The notes under the pieces are model-generated. The model did not search any database and was not told the origin of the DNA. It worked only from the letters and a program-made list of their open reading frames with translations. Source: Symsagittifera roscoffensis (Eukaryota > Xenacoelomorpha > Acoela > Convolutidae). Taken from it: a DNA stretch of 64,000 nt. Below, one piece after another: positions 53,442-63,224 of the stretch; position 1 is the first letter of the stretch, and each line of letters opens with the position of its first letter. Location: assembly GCF_963678635.1 (NCBI RefSeq), contig NC_087069.1, positions 54,232,928 to 54,296,927 on the forward strand. The letters run 5' to 3'. Both the position numbers and the translations under genes were made by a program.

Positions 53442-55235
53442 TTAGTCGTCGGGGAAAAAACCGTGGGGGAAGATATCGTGAATTAGTTCTGAAGTTGTTA
53501 GTAGTTTAGCTAAGATGCGGATGATATTTTTAGTTTGAAGTAGTGGCCAAAGCAATTGAAGTGCCTTAATAGTGGTTAGTTCTTCAGTGCCTACTGCAAA
53601 CTCATAAGGTGTGTTTTGGATTAAGTTATATAACTTGTGGTTAAATTTAGTGTTGTGGATGAATTCTAAAATGGGGATTTCTATAGGCTGTACAAACTCG
53701 TGCGGGATAAGGAAGGGTCGGGATTCTTCTGCGTTGAAGGTCTTGGTGATGGGGCAGAAAATATACATTTGGGTTATGGGGTCATAATTACGAAGAATAC
53801 CATGAAGGTTAGTATTTTTAATACAATATGTGAAATTTAGGAAATACGGTGAAGTGTATTTTGAATTGATGAATTGAAAGCGATGGTGTGGTTGTCTAGA
53901 GGGTGTGTGGAGGTCAAAGTGATTTTGGATGAAACGATAGTAACTGTATGTATGTGTTTGTTTAGTTCGCAACATAATATCGTGTGAGCAGTGTAAATCT
54001 CTTTCGTGTGGTGCAAGGAAATGAAAGGTTAGTGAAAAGATTTGGAAGCGTTCTTTAAAACTTTCGTACGCTTGTGTGCTTGTTAGTGCTTCTGAAATAA
54101 TGTGATCAAACTTTCGGTCGAAGATGTTTAGTGTAAATACATATGGTGTCTTGATGAAAAATTTCTCGGTGATTTGTGGGTTAGCGAAGCGATCGTCGTC
54201 TAAGAATTGATCTTGGTTAGCTCTGATGATGTTGTGATCATAGTATTCTAGTGTGTATTCGTTAGCTCTAGGTGCAGTGTGTATTTTTAGTGATTTTTTA
54301 TATCCAACGTAAGTAAATTGTCTAGCGGTGAGTGGTGTAGTTAGTCGATATAGCATGTCTTTGTTTCGGTCTATATCAATGGATGTGTTAGTTAAAGGTA
54401 AGCAAAGAGGGTTAGTGAAATGATAGTATGAGGTCCAAGAGAGAGTGGGCATTAAAACGTATTCGTCTACAAAGTTGCGTGTTTCGTTAGCGTCATGAGG
54501 GGTGTTTAAGGTGTATTGTGGAAATGAGGGTAAAGTGATGGCTAAAAATTCTCTAGTGTTAGTATGTTGGGGGTGGTTGATGTATTCTCGGGCTGTTCCT
54601 GGTTTTGCTGGGAAAGGATGGTTGGGGAACTTTCTTTTAAAAGTGCGATAAGCTCTATTAGTGTTGAGTGAGGATTCAGTTGATGTGGATGATGGTGCTA
54701 ATGATTCGGTATAATTTGAAGAGGGTGTAGGGGGATTGGATGAATTTGTAGTGGAGGAGATTTGGTTTATGGTCGGGGTGTTAAGGTGGTAGGGTTGTTG
54801 TTGGAGGGTAATAAAATTGTCTAGCTCTGGGGAGATTCGGGGGGTGTCTGGAGATGATTGGTCAGAATGGTATGAGGAGTAGGTTGGGGTAACTTGGGAA
54901 GCATAAGAGGGTGTAGGAGTGATTGGGTCAGGGTTATTTGATAATATGGGTTGAAAAGGAGGTTGAGAAAAATGAGAAGGGTTATGAAAATTATTGGATG
55001 GAGATGGTTCTGAGTCGGCAAATTCGTCGGGGGTTTCAATATTCGGGTTATTTAGCTGTGAAATGGAGTATAAAACTGAAATTTGTGAGTTAGTGTCGGA
55101 ATTCATGCCTGATGTTACATTGCTAGATGGAAAATCGGGTGGCGGAAAAGCAAAAAGTGGTATTATTGGGATTGAAGAGGTAAGGTTGGTTGGATGGGAA
55201 TTTGATCGATGGAGTGATCCAAGTTGGCGGCTCAT
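53442..55235 (-). CDS. ORF-E, copy 2, 597 aa, unknown function
   Basis: Homologue of 9979-11784. It is four residues shorter through two deletions in the N-terminal Ser/Thr/Pro-rich region. The C-terminal ~390 residues differ by only a handful of mostly conservative changes. It starts in the ATGA junction with the Env stop (55235-55232). Confidence 0.85.
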   Translation of the reverse strand: MSRQLGSLHRSNSHPTNLTSSIPIIPLFAFPPPDFPSSNVTSGMNSDTNSQISVLYSISQLNNPNIETPDEFADSEPSPSNNFHNPSHFSQPPFQPILSNNPDPITPTPSYASQVTPTYSSYHSDQSSPDTPRISPELDNFITLQQQPYHLNTPTINQISSTTNSSNPPTPSSNYTESLAPSSTSTESSLNTNRAYRTFKRKFPNHPFPAKPGTAREYINHPQHTNTREFLAITLPSFPQYTLNTPHDANETRNFVDEYVLMPTLSWTSYYHFTNPLCLPLTNTSIDIDRNKDMLYRLTTPLTARQFTYVGYKKSLKIHTAPRANEYTLEYYDHNIIRANQDQFLDDDRFANPQITEKFFIKTPYVFTLNIFDRKFDHIISEALTSTQAYESFKERFQIFSLTFHFLAPHERDLHCSHDIMLRTKQTHTYSYYRFIQNHFDLHTPSRQPHHRFQFINSKYTSPYFLNFTYCIKNTNLHGILRNYDPITQMYIFCPITKTFNAEESRPFLIPHEFVQPIEIPILEFIHNTKFNHKLYNLIQNTPYEFAVGTEELTTIKALQLLWPLLQTKNIIRILAKLLTTSELIHDIFPHGFFPDD

Positions 55236-57850
55236 CGTGGGCTAAAAAAATTATTATTTTGAGATTGAAAAGCGGTGGTATGGGGCTGTTCAATAATTTG
55301 TTCATAAGTATTATCATCTTGTGATGGATGTGTCATTATATGTTGGACGGGACTTTGTGATGTGGTGAGTCGAAAATTTGGATTATGTGTGATTGCTAAA
55401 TTTCTAAAATTTCGCGGGGCTAGGGATAGTGGATGGTTATTTGGTAGGGGTGGTAATTGTGGTGCCGTTGGCTGTGTGTCGACATTGTTATGTTCTTCGT
55501 CGTATGTATTTTGTCGTGTTGTTATTTTTGTGTTATATTCTTTTATTTGTGCGTCTAAAAGAATTTTGTTTATAGATGTGGAAAAAATTCCAAAAAATCC
55601 TGCAAAGAGTATGCGTGCTACGCTTGCTTGTCTGTTTACTTGTGTGTGTATAGCACATGTATTGTAGATTCCTTTTAAGAGTGAGAAAAGAAATCCAATA
55701 AAGTTAAACATTGCGTATAAAATAGTCAATTTTTCTAAGATGTAGTAGGGCCATCCTAGAAAATCTAGGATCTCATTTTTGAGTGTAACAAAGCTAAAAA
55801 TGTTAATTGGTGATATATCTTGGGGACGGTATTTTTCGCCGTTTAGATATATATAATCTTTTATGTCTTTAAAATATCCGCTATAGTCTTGCGTGTAGAT
55901 ATCGGCAAATCCTGCGGTTTCTGCAAGTTTGCGTAAGTTTTGGTCTATTGATTGTCTTTGTATAGTGTCCATTTGTGTTAATAATTCTTGGAATTGTTGT
56001 GTTCTAATGTGATGTTGAATATCTGATTTTGAATAGATTCCTATTGATTGTAAGTCTATATTTGGGTTTCGAGCAATAGCGCGAATGCTTTCTGGTGAAA
56101 ATTTTTTGAGTGATTGCATTAATGTGGGATATGGAGTGAGAAGATAATATTTGTTTTCATCAGGGTTTAGTTGTACTACATTGTGGCTATTTTCTGATCC
56201 ACATGGGACTGCGGTATCCCAGAAATATGTTCTTCGTGAAAGTGTATCCACGAAATGTACTTTATTCTTATAAAAGATAGGAATTCTTTTATAACATCGT
56301 TTATCTTCAAAAACGTATAGTGGTGATACTTTTTTAGTACAAGTATAAAACCATAAGATGTTTCCTTCGTAGTCTAAAAAATTTGATCTATTTCCTGATA
56401 ATAAGTATCCTGCGTAGGGTATTTTTAATACTGCTAGTGCAAGTGATTGTAGTATTTGTGTTCGTTCTAATTCGCATAGTTGATGTAGTGTTTCTAATTC
56501 AGAGAGTGACATTTCTTGAAAAATGCGGCTAATTGTATAGTCTAGTTTCATATCCAAATGAATATCATAGTGGATATTACCAAAATATGTAGTATTCATT
56601 AGTGATAATTCTTGTAAGCGTGTGCTTCTGGTGTCATAAGGTTTTAGATGTCCACCAGGTTGTCCGTTGCTTTTTTCAAAATTAACTGGTATATAGGATG
56701 TTCCTTCGTTTAGAGGATGACCTGTGGCGTATGGGTCGATTTTTACTTTACCAGTGGTCATGTCGAATCCTTTTTCATATTCAACTAATATTTCAGAGTA
56801 TTGTGTTCTGTGAAGTGGATTCCTGTATTTACATGCAAGTTCTGTTTCTTGATATATTTGAAAACGTGTCAATTTATTTTCTATATTGTCTATGTTTCGA
56901 AAATCGGAACTTAGTTTGCGTGATGGATGGACTTGTTCATATGGAATTGATTGTATGAAATATTTTTCGTGAAATTTTATCATACGAGCGTGTATTTTTG
57001 CTACTTGAAATGTTGTACATGTGTCTTCGGGGAACCAAACAATTGTTGCTTGTGTTCTCGTTGTAGGGTCGCAATATCCTTGATCATTTTTACAAGGTAG
57101 TCGGATTCCTTGATAGATCATTGTATTATCAGATAAATCTCGTGTGAGTTGTATTTTTTCGAGTTGTATTTTCCAATCGAAAAACATTATTTCTTGGTAT
57201 CCTTTATTTTTTGTGTCTGCTTTGCAGTTTGATGGGTTATTTATACCAATGTGTGGTATCCAGTGTTTATCATGTAGGTCATAGGTTAATCGTCCGTGTG
57301 CGCCGTTATACGGGTATTTTTCGTCTAGTCTTATATGTCCTTGGTGTCTTTCAAGTTGTGATTGATGTACAGAGTCTGAAAAAACTTGAAAATTAACTAA
57401 TTTTCTTTGGGAGTTTTTATTTTTTGTGATGTTTAGTCTAAGTAATTCATTTTTACAATCGTCGGGATTGAGATGTAAAAGACGTTCTATATTACTTTGG
57501 TAGAATGATTCATGGTCAAGTCGGTTTTTGTTTCCGTTCGAGACTTGTGAACAATGTACTTTCTTTTCGGAAAATGTTGCTGTGAATTTATAACCTGTAA
57601 CTGTTGTTGCTCGGGCTTTTGAATAGAGTGTTGCTATTATATCTGTGGTTTCTATAGCTTGTGGTTCTGTTTCACATTGTGATACCTGATTGATTGCATA
57701 TTTATGTAGTGTTTTTTGTTCATTTTCTTCGCAATCGTAATGTGTTACTAATAAATCTTGTGGTCCTGTACGAGGGGAAGGGTTTATATTTTGATTTGAG
57801 GTTATTAGAAAAAGGGTTTGGAGAAAAATTAATAATTTTAGAATATACAT
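55232..57850 (-). CDS. env: Envelope-like membrane glycoprotein, copy 2, 872 aa
   Basis: Same length as the copy 1 Env. I count about 17 amino-acid differences, concentrated in the signal peptide, the first ~400 residues and the cytoplasmic tail. The stretch from about residue 400 to 800, which includes the CY-IP block and both hydrophobic segments, is identical in protein while at least a dozen silent nucleotide differences are visible. The family assignment is as uncertain as for copy 1. Confidence 0.82.
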   Translation of the reverse strand: MYILKLLIFLQTLFLITSNQNINPSPRTGPQDLLVTHYDCEENEQKTLHKYAINQVSQCETEPQAIETTDIIATLYSKARATTVTGYKFTATFSEKKVHCSQVSNGNKNRLDHESFYQSNIERLLHLNPDDCKNELLRLNITKNKNSQRKLVNFQVFSDSVHQSQLERHQGHIRLDEKYPYNGAHGRLTYDLHDKHWIPHIGINNPSNCKADTKNKGYQEIMFFDWKIQLEKIQLTRDLSDNTMIYQGIRLPCKNDQGYCDPTTRTQATIVWFPEDTCTTFQVAKIHARMIKFHEKYFIQSIPYEQVHPSRKLSSDFRNIDNIENKLTRFQIYQETELACKYRNPLHRTQYSEILVEYEKGFDMTTGKVKIDPYATGHPLNEGTSYIPVNFEKSNGQPGGHLKPYDTRSTRLQELSLMNTTYFGNIHYDIHLDMKLDYTISRIFQEMSLSELETLHQLCELERTQILQSLALAVLKIPYAGYLLSGNRSNFLDYEGNILWFYTCTKKVSPLYVFEDKRCYKRIPIFYKNKVHFVDTLSRRTYFWDTAVPCGSENSHNVVQLNPDENKYYLLTPYPTLMQSLKKFSPESIRAIARNPNIDLQSIGIYSKSDIQHHIRTQQFQELLTQMDTIQRQSIDQNLRKLAETAGFADIYTQDYSGYFKDIKDYIYLNGEKYRPQDISPINIFSFVTLKNEILDFLGWPYYILEKLTILYAMFNFIGFLFSLLKGIYNTCAIHTQVNRQASVARILFAGFFGIFSTSINKILLDAQIKEYNTKITTRQNTYDEEHNNVDTQPTAPQLPPLPNNHPLSLAPRNFRNLAITHNPNFRLTTSQSPVQHIMTHPSQDDNTYEQIIEQPHTTAFQSQNNNFFSPR

Positions 57851-58974
57851 GTGTATGATAATCCTGAGTATGGATTATAAAATGTAATGTAACCAATTGT
57901 GTTTTTAGTGTATCTGTCGTATTTGTATATTACTTCAGTAGTTATAAACGGTGGTGGTAGTGATTGAGCTGTTATGTTAGGTGGATTTAATGGGTAGGGA
58001 TGTTGGGTAATATTATTTAACTTAACTGTGATTTCAAATTTTAATTGTAAACTGTTTTGTTGGAGTATTTGAATATTGTGATCACGGATATCGTTGTGAA
58101 TATCTTGGCGATATTGTAATCTATTAAGTGCCCAGTTATGAAGGCGGTTACTTTCTTGATGTTGTCCAAATAGTGGTGGAGGTGCTGTGAATGTATTCCA
58201 ATCTAATCTTAAAGGAATATTTATTGATGATTGTTCTCGATATCTGGCGTCGAGATTATTTGGAAAATTTAAGTTAAAGGGTAGTGGTGAAAATTGACTT
58301 ATTGATGGTGTTGATGGTAGTGATAATGTTTCTGGTAGTGATGAGGATGTTGTTGTATCCGTAGAAATATCTATGGGGTCATTGACTAAATTTGGTTCAC
58401 CTTGTGTGAATGAATTTGTAGTCCAATATGGCAGTCGTGATGTTAGGTTTGGGGGGTTAAAGGGATTTTCACGTATCTGTTCAGATGTTGGTGTTGAACC
58501 TAAGTAGTCTGAAGGTAGACTTGAAGTGCTTCGTTGTGAAAAAAGTGTAGGAGTTTCTGGTGTGATACCAGTGGTGTTTTCTGGAGTGGTTTGTGTTGGG
58601 GATTGAGGTATATCAAAATGAACTCGGGGAGTTTGAAAATTTCTATTTCGTCGAGGATGTATAATTTGTCTATTTATTTCTGCTGTGTTTTGGTTTTGAC
58701 TAAGGTTTCGTATTCTACTTAGTTCTTGTGGTAGTGTTGGGTAAAGATTATATGTTGGTTCACTTAGGGATGCTTGTCGTTGAACTGGTTCTAGTGGTTC
58801 AGATAAACGAGCGTGCCTTTCTTCAAAGGTGTATGGATTGTCTTGAAAAGAAATTCGTGTAGATGTTTGAGGGTTTTGAGTAGTTGAAGGTGGTGTTGGA
58901 TTATCTTGGGATGATGTCGGTGAAGACTGATTCTGTGACTGTTGGGTAGCAATTTTTGATGGATTTTTAAATTG
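57838..58974 (-). CDS. ORF-D, copy 2, 378-codon open frame with no ATG
   Basis: It is the counterpart of 14387-15520, with the same length from the TTT codon. The second upstream stop of copy 1 is CAA here, so the frame opens one codon earlier after a single TAA. No ATG lies in frame. It ends inside the Env start region as in copy 1. Confidence 0.75.
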   Translation of the reverse strand, partial: QFKNPSKIATQQSQNQSSPTSSQDNPTPPSTTQNPQTSTRISFQDNPYTFEERHARLSEPLEPVQRQASLSEPTYNLYPTLPQELSRIRNLSQNQNTAEINRQIIHPRRNRNFQTPRVHFDIPQSPTQTTPENTTGITPETPTLFSQRSTSSLPSDYLGSTPTSEQIRENPFNPPNLTSRLPYWTTNSFTQGEPNLVNDPIDISTDTTTSSSLPETLSLPSTPSISQFSPLPFNLNFPNNLDARYREQSSINIPLRLDWNTFTAPPPLFGQHQESNRLHNWALNRLQYRQDIHNDIRDHNIQILQQNSLQLKFEITVKLNNITQHPYPLNPPNITAQSLPPPFITTEVIYKYDRYTKNTIGYITFYNPYSGLSYTCIF

Positions 58975-58979
58975 TTACT

Positions 58980-59168
58980 TTAGTGAGAGGGTTTATGTTT
59001 ATTATAATATTCTTCTAAAAAAAGAATTAGAAAAATTGTTGCTAGGGCAAATGTAATGATTGCTTTCTTTATACATTTACATATTGTCAAAATGAGGGAT
59101 GATAGAAATGTTATGAAAATTACAAACAATAAAAAAATATCAGTTCTACTGAAAATTGTTCGTATCAT
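58980..59168 (-). CDS. ORF-C, copy 2, 62-aa membrane protein
   Basis: Same two hydrophobic segments around a CKCIKK turn, with substitutions mainly between hydrophobic residues. The ATGA junction with ORF-B is kept (59168-59165). Confidence 0.7.
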   Translation of the reverse strand: MIRTIFSRTDIFLLFVIFITFLSSLILTICKCIKKAIITFALATIFLILFLEEYYNKHKPSH

Positions 59169-59395
59169 TTAGACAAGTTGTTAAAATCGTACCTGTGGAT
59201 ATATTCAAGGGTTTTGGAAAGTTGGAGGAATAGTTCAATTATTGTGTAGAAAATTAAAAAAATGTTACAAAAAATTATTATGATTATTAGAAAAGATTCG
59301 ATGATATCAAAAAGAAAGATTATAAAGACTTGAAGTATTGAAAAAAAATGTTTAAAATTGATAAATATTTGAGCGACTGTTTGAGAGAAAAGCAT
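59165..59395 (-). CDS. ORF-B, copy 2, 76-aa hydrophobic protein
   Basis: Same length as copy 1 with conservative Ile/Leu/Val changes. The ATG directly follows the stop of the 50-codon frame. Confidence 0.7.
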   Translation of the reverse strand: MLFSQTVAQIFINFKHFFSILQVFIIFLFDIIESFLIIIIIFCNIFLIFYTIIELFLQLSKTLEYIHRYDFNNLSK

Positions 59396-59548
59396 TTAAG
59401 AAATGATCTCTTTGTCGAATATTTTTTGCTGTTTGAGGCGATTTTCTAGTGTGGTCGAATTATTTATTAGTTTTTTGACAAGTGGGTTGAGTTTCGTAAA
59501 AAATTGTTGGGGGCAATTTTCATGGTGACTGGGAGGTCGTCTTTTTCT
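59396..59548 (-). CDS. 50-codon frame without ATG, copy 2
   Basis: It has exactly the length of the copy 1 frame and begins RKRRPPSHH. It ends with a D-K-E-I-I-S type tail and touches the ORF-B start. Confidence 0.4.
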   Translation of the reverse strand, partial: RKRRPPSHHENCPQQFFTKLNPLVKKLINNSTTLENRLKQQKIFDKEIIS

Positions 59549-59995
59549 TTATTTTTGTTTGTCAAATGATCCGGGGTATGGTGAGATTTTTATACTTTAG
59601 GCTAATTAAAATCTTCATTTTGTGACTTTAGGCTAAGTTATCAAATTTGTTTTGGGGGTATTCGTGGTCTGAGTTGGGGAAATATTGTTGATCTTTGGGT
59701 TATTAGATAAGGGAGGGGTACGGTATTATGGTGATATTTATTTTAGCTGTCAAGTTGGAGTGGTTTGCTTATTTTTGACCTGGAGGTTGTAAAGTTATAG
59801 TTAGAGATGTGCCTGGAGTTCTAGATTATTCGTCTAATTGATCTTAGTTTGAGTTAGAGAAAGTGGCGGATTGGATGAATCCTATTGGTCTATTTTGAAC
59901 TAGAATTATTGCGTACTTGTGAGCATGTTATTTTGAAAAATGGAAATGAAAAATGTTACGGAGGTTTCAAGATTGTGAAGTATAAAATTTTAAAA

Positions 59996-61819
59996 TTACT
60001 TTTTAAATTCTACTTTCTTTAATATTTTAGATTGGGGGATGAACATTTTGTAGTTTTTACGTGGTTGATTTCGGAGTCTTGTTGTCTTTCTATGTTCTGA
60101 TTTGTCTATTTCTTCTTGGGGTATTATTTGTTCTGTCATTTTTCTATTTTTTCTTTGTTTTGGAGATTCTTTATGGTTTTGTGTATTGTTTTTGGTAGCG
60201 ATTGGTTTTGTGTTTTGATTTTCGGTGGGGTTATCATTTTGTTCTGTGTTTTTCAGATGTGGTTCGTTTTGAATAATTTTTAATCCTGTGAAAGAATATA
60301 ATTGGGTTAATTCGCGGAGTGCGTATTCTTTTGGGTAATAAGGTAATAGGTTGTTTCGATGCTGAACGATTTCTTTTTTGTTTGAGTCGATAATTTTATA
60401 TGTGACATCTGTGGGTTTTGCAATTATTTGATAGGGTCCTTTTCGGAGGGGTTGTAATTTTTTAGAAATTCCTTTTTGAGTATTAAAATTAGGTATTAAA
60501 ACAAATGTTCCAATTTTTAAATCGGAAGCTGGTGTAAAACGTGAATTGATTTGTTCATTTATGTTTTGTCTTTGTAATAACTTTTTCGTTATTTTTTGGT
60601 AAATTTCATTGTGTTTCTTATCTCTATTTAAAATCCATTCGGTGTGTGTACCGGAGGCTAATTTAAGGATTTGTGGGTGATGAAAATGATCTTCATCGTG
60701 CGTATGTAATGGTAGGTTATAACAAATTGAGTCTTTATTTGGTTGACAATAACCTTGTGCGTTTTTATGGGAATTTGCTGTAAACATTATTGGTTTGCGT
60801 GGCTTTTGGTTGAAAACCATTTCGTATGGTGACATTCCTAAAGTTGTCGTGATTTGTGAATTATATGCTAATGGAAATAATTTTACATCTGCTGACCATT
60901 CGGTATATTTGGTATCATTTCCGTTGATGATACATCTAAGATATTCTTGTAGTGAACGGTTCATACCTTCGACTAAGCCGTTTGTCCAAGGTGCATGAGA
61001 TGTACGTGGTTTGTGTTTAATGTTGTATAAATGACATAGTGTTATTATTTCATTATTTATGAATTCTGTACCATTGTCTGTGACTAAAATTTCTGGTAGT
61101 CCAAATTTTGCTATCCAGTGTTCATAAAGTGTTGTGTATGCGTAATAAGCGTTACAATGTGGTACTGGGTTAAGTGCTACATAATGTGTAAATGCGTCAA
61201 CAATTACCATAATGTAGGAGTTTCCTTCTGATGAGGGTGAAATTGGTCCTTTAGTATCAAATGAGATACGATGATTAAAGTATAAACTTTGTCCTTTAAA
61301 ATCTTGTTTTTGTGCTATTTGTTTTTGATTTGGGTAAGGTTTATTTAATTGACATACTATACAATCATTGCATAGTACTTTTATCCAAATTGGTGCATTT
61401 GGGAAGTAAAAATTTTGTATAAAATTTGAATATGTTTTCTCTGATCCAGAGTGTCCTTTAATGTTTTGTGTATGTGAAATATTAAAAGCTATAAGAATCA
61501 TACTTATAGGGAGACAGGGAACTGTAGATTCATTAAGGTTGTACTCTAAAAGGTCTGTATTTTCGTTAATTGTTGTATTGTTAAACTTGCGAAAGTATCG
61601 GAGGAGTGTTTTGTTTCCTAGAATGGTTGAATCTGCTTTGATAGGTTTAGTTTTATATTTGTGCCATGATTTTAGTTGTCGAATTACTGGGTCAAGGTTT
61701 TGATATTGTTTCAGTGTTGAAATTGTAATTGTTTCTGTTGGGGGGAGAAAAATGTTTTCGATTTCTAATTTAGATAATGGTATTGTATCAAGTGGGTCGT
61801 GAAGGTCAAAAACTTGATT
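59996..61819 (-). CDS. gag-pol: Gag-Pol C-terminal part (integrase), copy 2, truncated by gap
   Basis: The frame is open from the N-gap to the stop. It carries the HHCC finger (HTQNIKGHSGSEKTY, then C and CIVC pairs), the D-D-35-E core (DTKG, VTDNGTEF, NGLVEGMN) and RKGPYQII. The first ATG after the gap (61501) is internal, because copy 1 shows the protein continues upstream. Nearly identical to copy 1. Confidence 0.9.
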   Translation of the reverse strand, partial: NQVFDLHDPLDTIPLSKLEIENIFLPPTETITISTLKQYQNLDPVIRQLKSWHKYKTKPIKADSTILGNKTLLRYFRKFNNTTINENTDLLEYNLNESTVPCLPISMILIAFNISHTQNIKGHSGSEKTYSNFIQNFYFPNAPIWIKVLCNDCIVCQLNKPYPNQKQIAQKQDFKGQSLYFNHRISFDTKGPISPSSEGNSYIMVIVDAFTHYVALNPVPHCNAYYAYTTLYEHWIAKFGLPEILVTDNGTEFINNEIITLCHLYNIKHKPRTSHAPWTNGLVEGMNRSLQEYLRCIINGNDTKYTEWSADVKLFPLAYNSQITTTLGMSPYEMVFNQKPRKPIMFTANSHKNAQGYCQPNKDSICYNLPLHTHDEDHFHHPQILKLASGTHTEWILNRDKKHNEIYQKITKKLLQRQNINEQINSRFTPASDLKIGTFVLIPNFNTQKGISKKLQPLRKGPYQIIAKPTDVTYKIIDSNKKEIVQHRNNLLPYYPKEYALRELTQLYSFTGLKIIQNEPHLKNTEQNDNPTENQNTKPIATKNNTQNHKESPKQRKNRKMTEQIIPQEEIDKSEHRKTTRLRNQPRKNYKMFIPQSKILKKVEFKK

Positions 61820-62019
61820 NNNNNNNNNNNNNNNNNNNNNNNNNNNNNNNNNNNNNNNNNNNNNNNNNNNNNNNNNNNNNNNNNNNNNNNNNNNNNNNNN
61901 NNNNNNNNNNNNNNNNNNNNNNNNNNNNNNNNNNNNNNNNNNNNNNNNNNNNNNNNNNNNNNNNNNNNNNNNNNNNNNNNNNNNNNNNNNNNNNNNNNNN
62001 NNNNNNNNNNNNNNNNNNN
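61820..62019. other. Assembly gap, 200 N
   Basis: Exactly 200 Ns interrupt the pol ORF of copy 2. The round number suggests a placeholder of unknown true size. Confidence 0.95.
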
Positions 62020-62816
62020 CACATTTGGAACGACAAAATAATGTGGAATCAGGTGTAGCAAGTTTTTCTGATATCCATAAGACTTTTCAGAGGGGACAGA
62101 TATGCATCCGGTAAACCCATTCGCACACGATACGAGTTCCTACTGACAGAGGTCGTTATTGCTTTTGCACATGAAATGCAGAAAAGAAACCCCTGTATGG
62201 TTTATCTAATTGCTAGATCGACAGGCTTGAACGTTTAAAAGTTTACATTGTGTATAATATTTTTAATGGCTTTTTATCTCACAAATTCCAATATTGGAGC
62301 TTTTGCTCTGCACAAATGAGCTGAAAAGCAAGCTATCTAGCTGCGTTCCAATTTTATGCAGAGGCACTTATCAGTAAGAACACTTAGCTTTTTGCAACAC
62401 TACGAGGCCAAACTGTGCACTGGATAGGTGCATAATTTTGTGTCATTTTGTACCTGGACTCCGGAGACAAGTATTTAAACATGTTCCAAAATGTGAGTGG
62501 ATTTCACTTACATCAAAATAATATGTTGTTCCATTTGTATTGTACACAAATGGAACAACAGAATATTTTGATGTTTGCATCTTGAACGAAGAATCTGACT
62601 TAGCAAATTTTTCTGATATCCAATAGGTTTTTCAGAGGGGACAAAGATGCATCCGGTACAACCGATTCGCACACGATAAGATTTCCGACTGACGAGGATG
62701 TTATTGCTTTTGAACATGAAATGCAGAAAGGTTACTTACCTCTATATGTTTTTTCTAATTCCTAGAGGCGAATCTTAGTTCAAGATGCAAACATCAAAAT
62801 GTTATGTTGTTCCATT
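62020..62816. repeat. Duplicated host repeat with inverted ends, target of copy 3
   Basis: Sequence at 62060-62225 (landmark TTTTCAGAGGGGACA, then GCATCCGGTA) recurs at 62605-62770. A palindrome at about 62513-62574 has arms CATCAAAAT..TGTTGTTCCATTTGT and ACAAATGGAACAACA..ATTTTGATG. The same end sequence at 62778-62816 is interrupted by the LTR of copy 3 after TTGTTCCATT. It looks like a terminal-inverted-repeat element with several copies. No gene. Confidence 0.6.
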
Positions 62817-63224
62817 TGAGTTAGGACCGAAGTGTAACTCATAGAGTAATTTCGGATAGGGTACACCGTCTGCTCGTCACGCTATCTTATTTTCGGCCGG
62901 ATAGATTCGTGCAACTTCTTAGTCTAATACCGATCCTAATCTTACTCTTATACTATCTAGTCTCAGGTTGTTTAACTAGTCTCTGCTAGGCTCAATAGAT
63001 CTAGGGTATACTGGTTTATTGCGGCTGCTGAAGTGCTCGGGAGAGTCCAACTAATTTCTAAGTTAAATTCAAATCTCTCTGGTGCTGAAATTACAAGTAA
63101 CTTCAGCACTTACAAATAAGTGGGTTGTTAGTTAGATGGATCATGATTGGTTAATATTAAATACTTTACATTGGTAAAACATTTAATTTATCCAATCATA
63201 AAATATAGTTTAGATCAGGTTCCA
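62817..63224 (-). repeat. 3' LTR of copy 3
   Basis: TG...CA on the minus strand, closest to the copy 2 LTR by the shared AAAATATAG variant. Confidence 0.9.

Larger units (their letters stand above)
51419..61819 (-). mobile_element. Giant env-bearing Ty3/Gypsy-type retroelement, copy 2 (5' part lost in gap)
   Basis: Same structure and orientation as copy 1, from the 3' LTR through ORF-E, Env, ORF-D, ORF-C, ORF-B and the integrase half of Pol, until a 200-N gap. The position at the gap corresponds to about 18365 in copy 1, so about 8.5 kb (rest of pol, gag, ORF-A, leader, 5' LTR) is missing or unassembled. All visible ORFs are intact. Confidence 0.92.
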
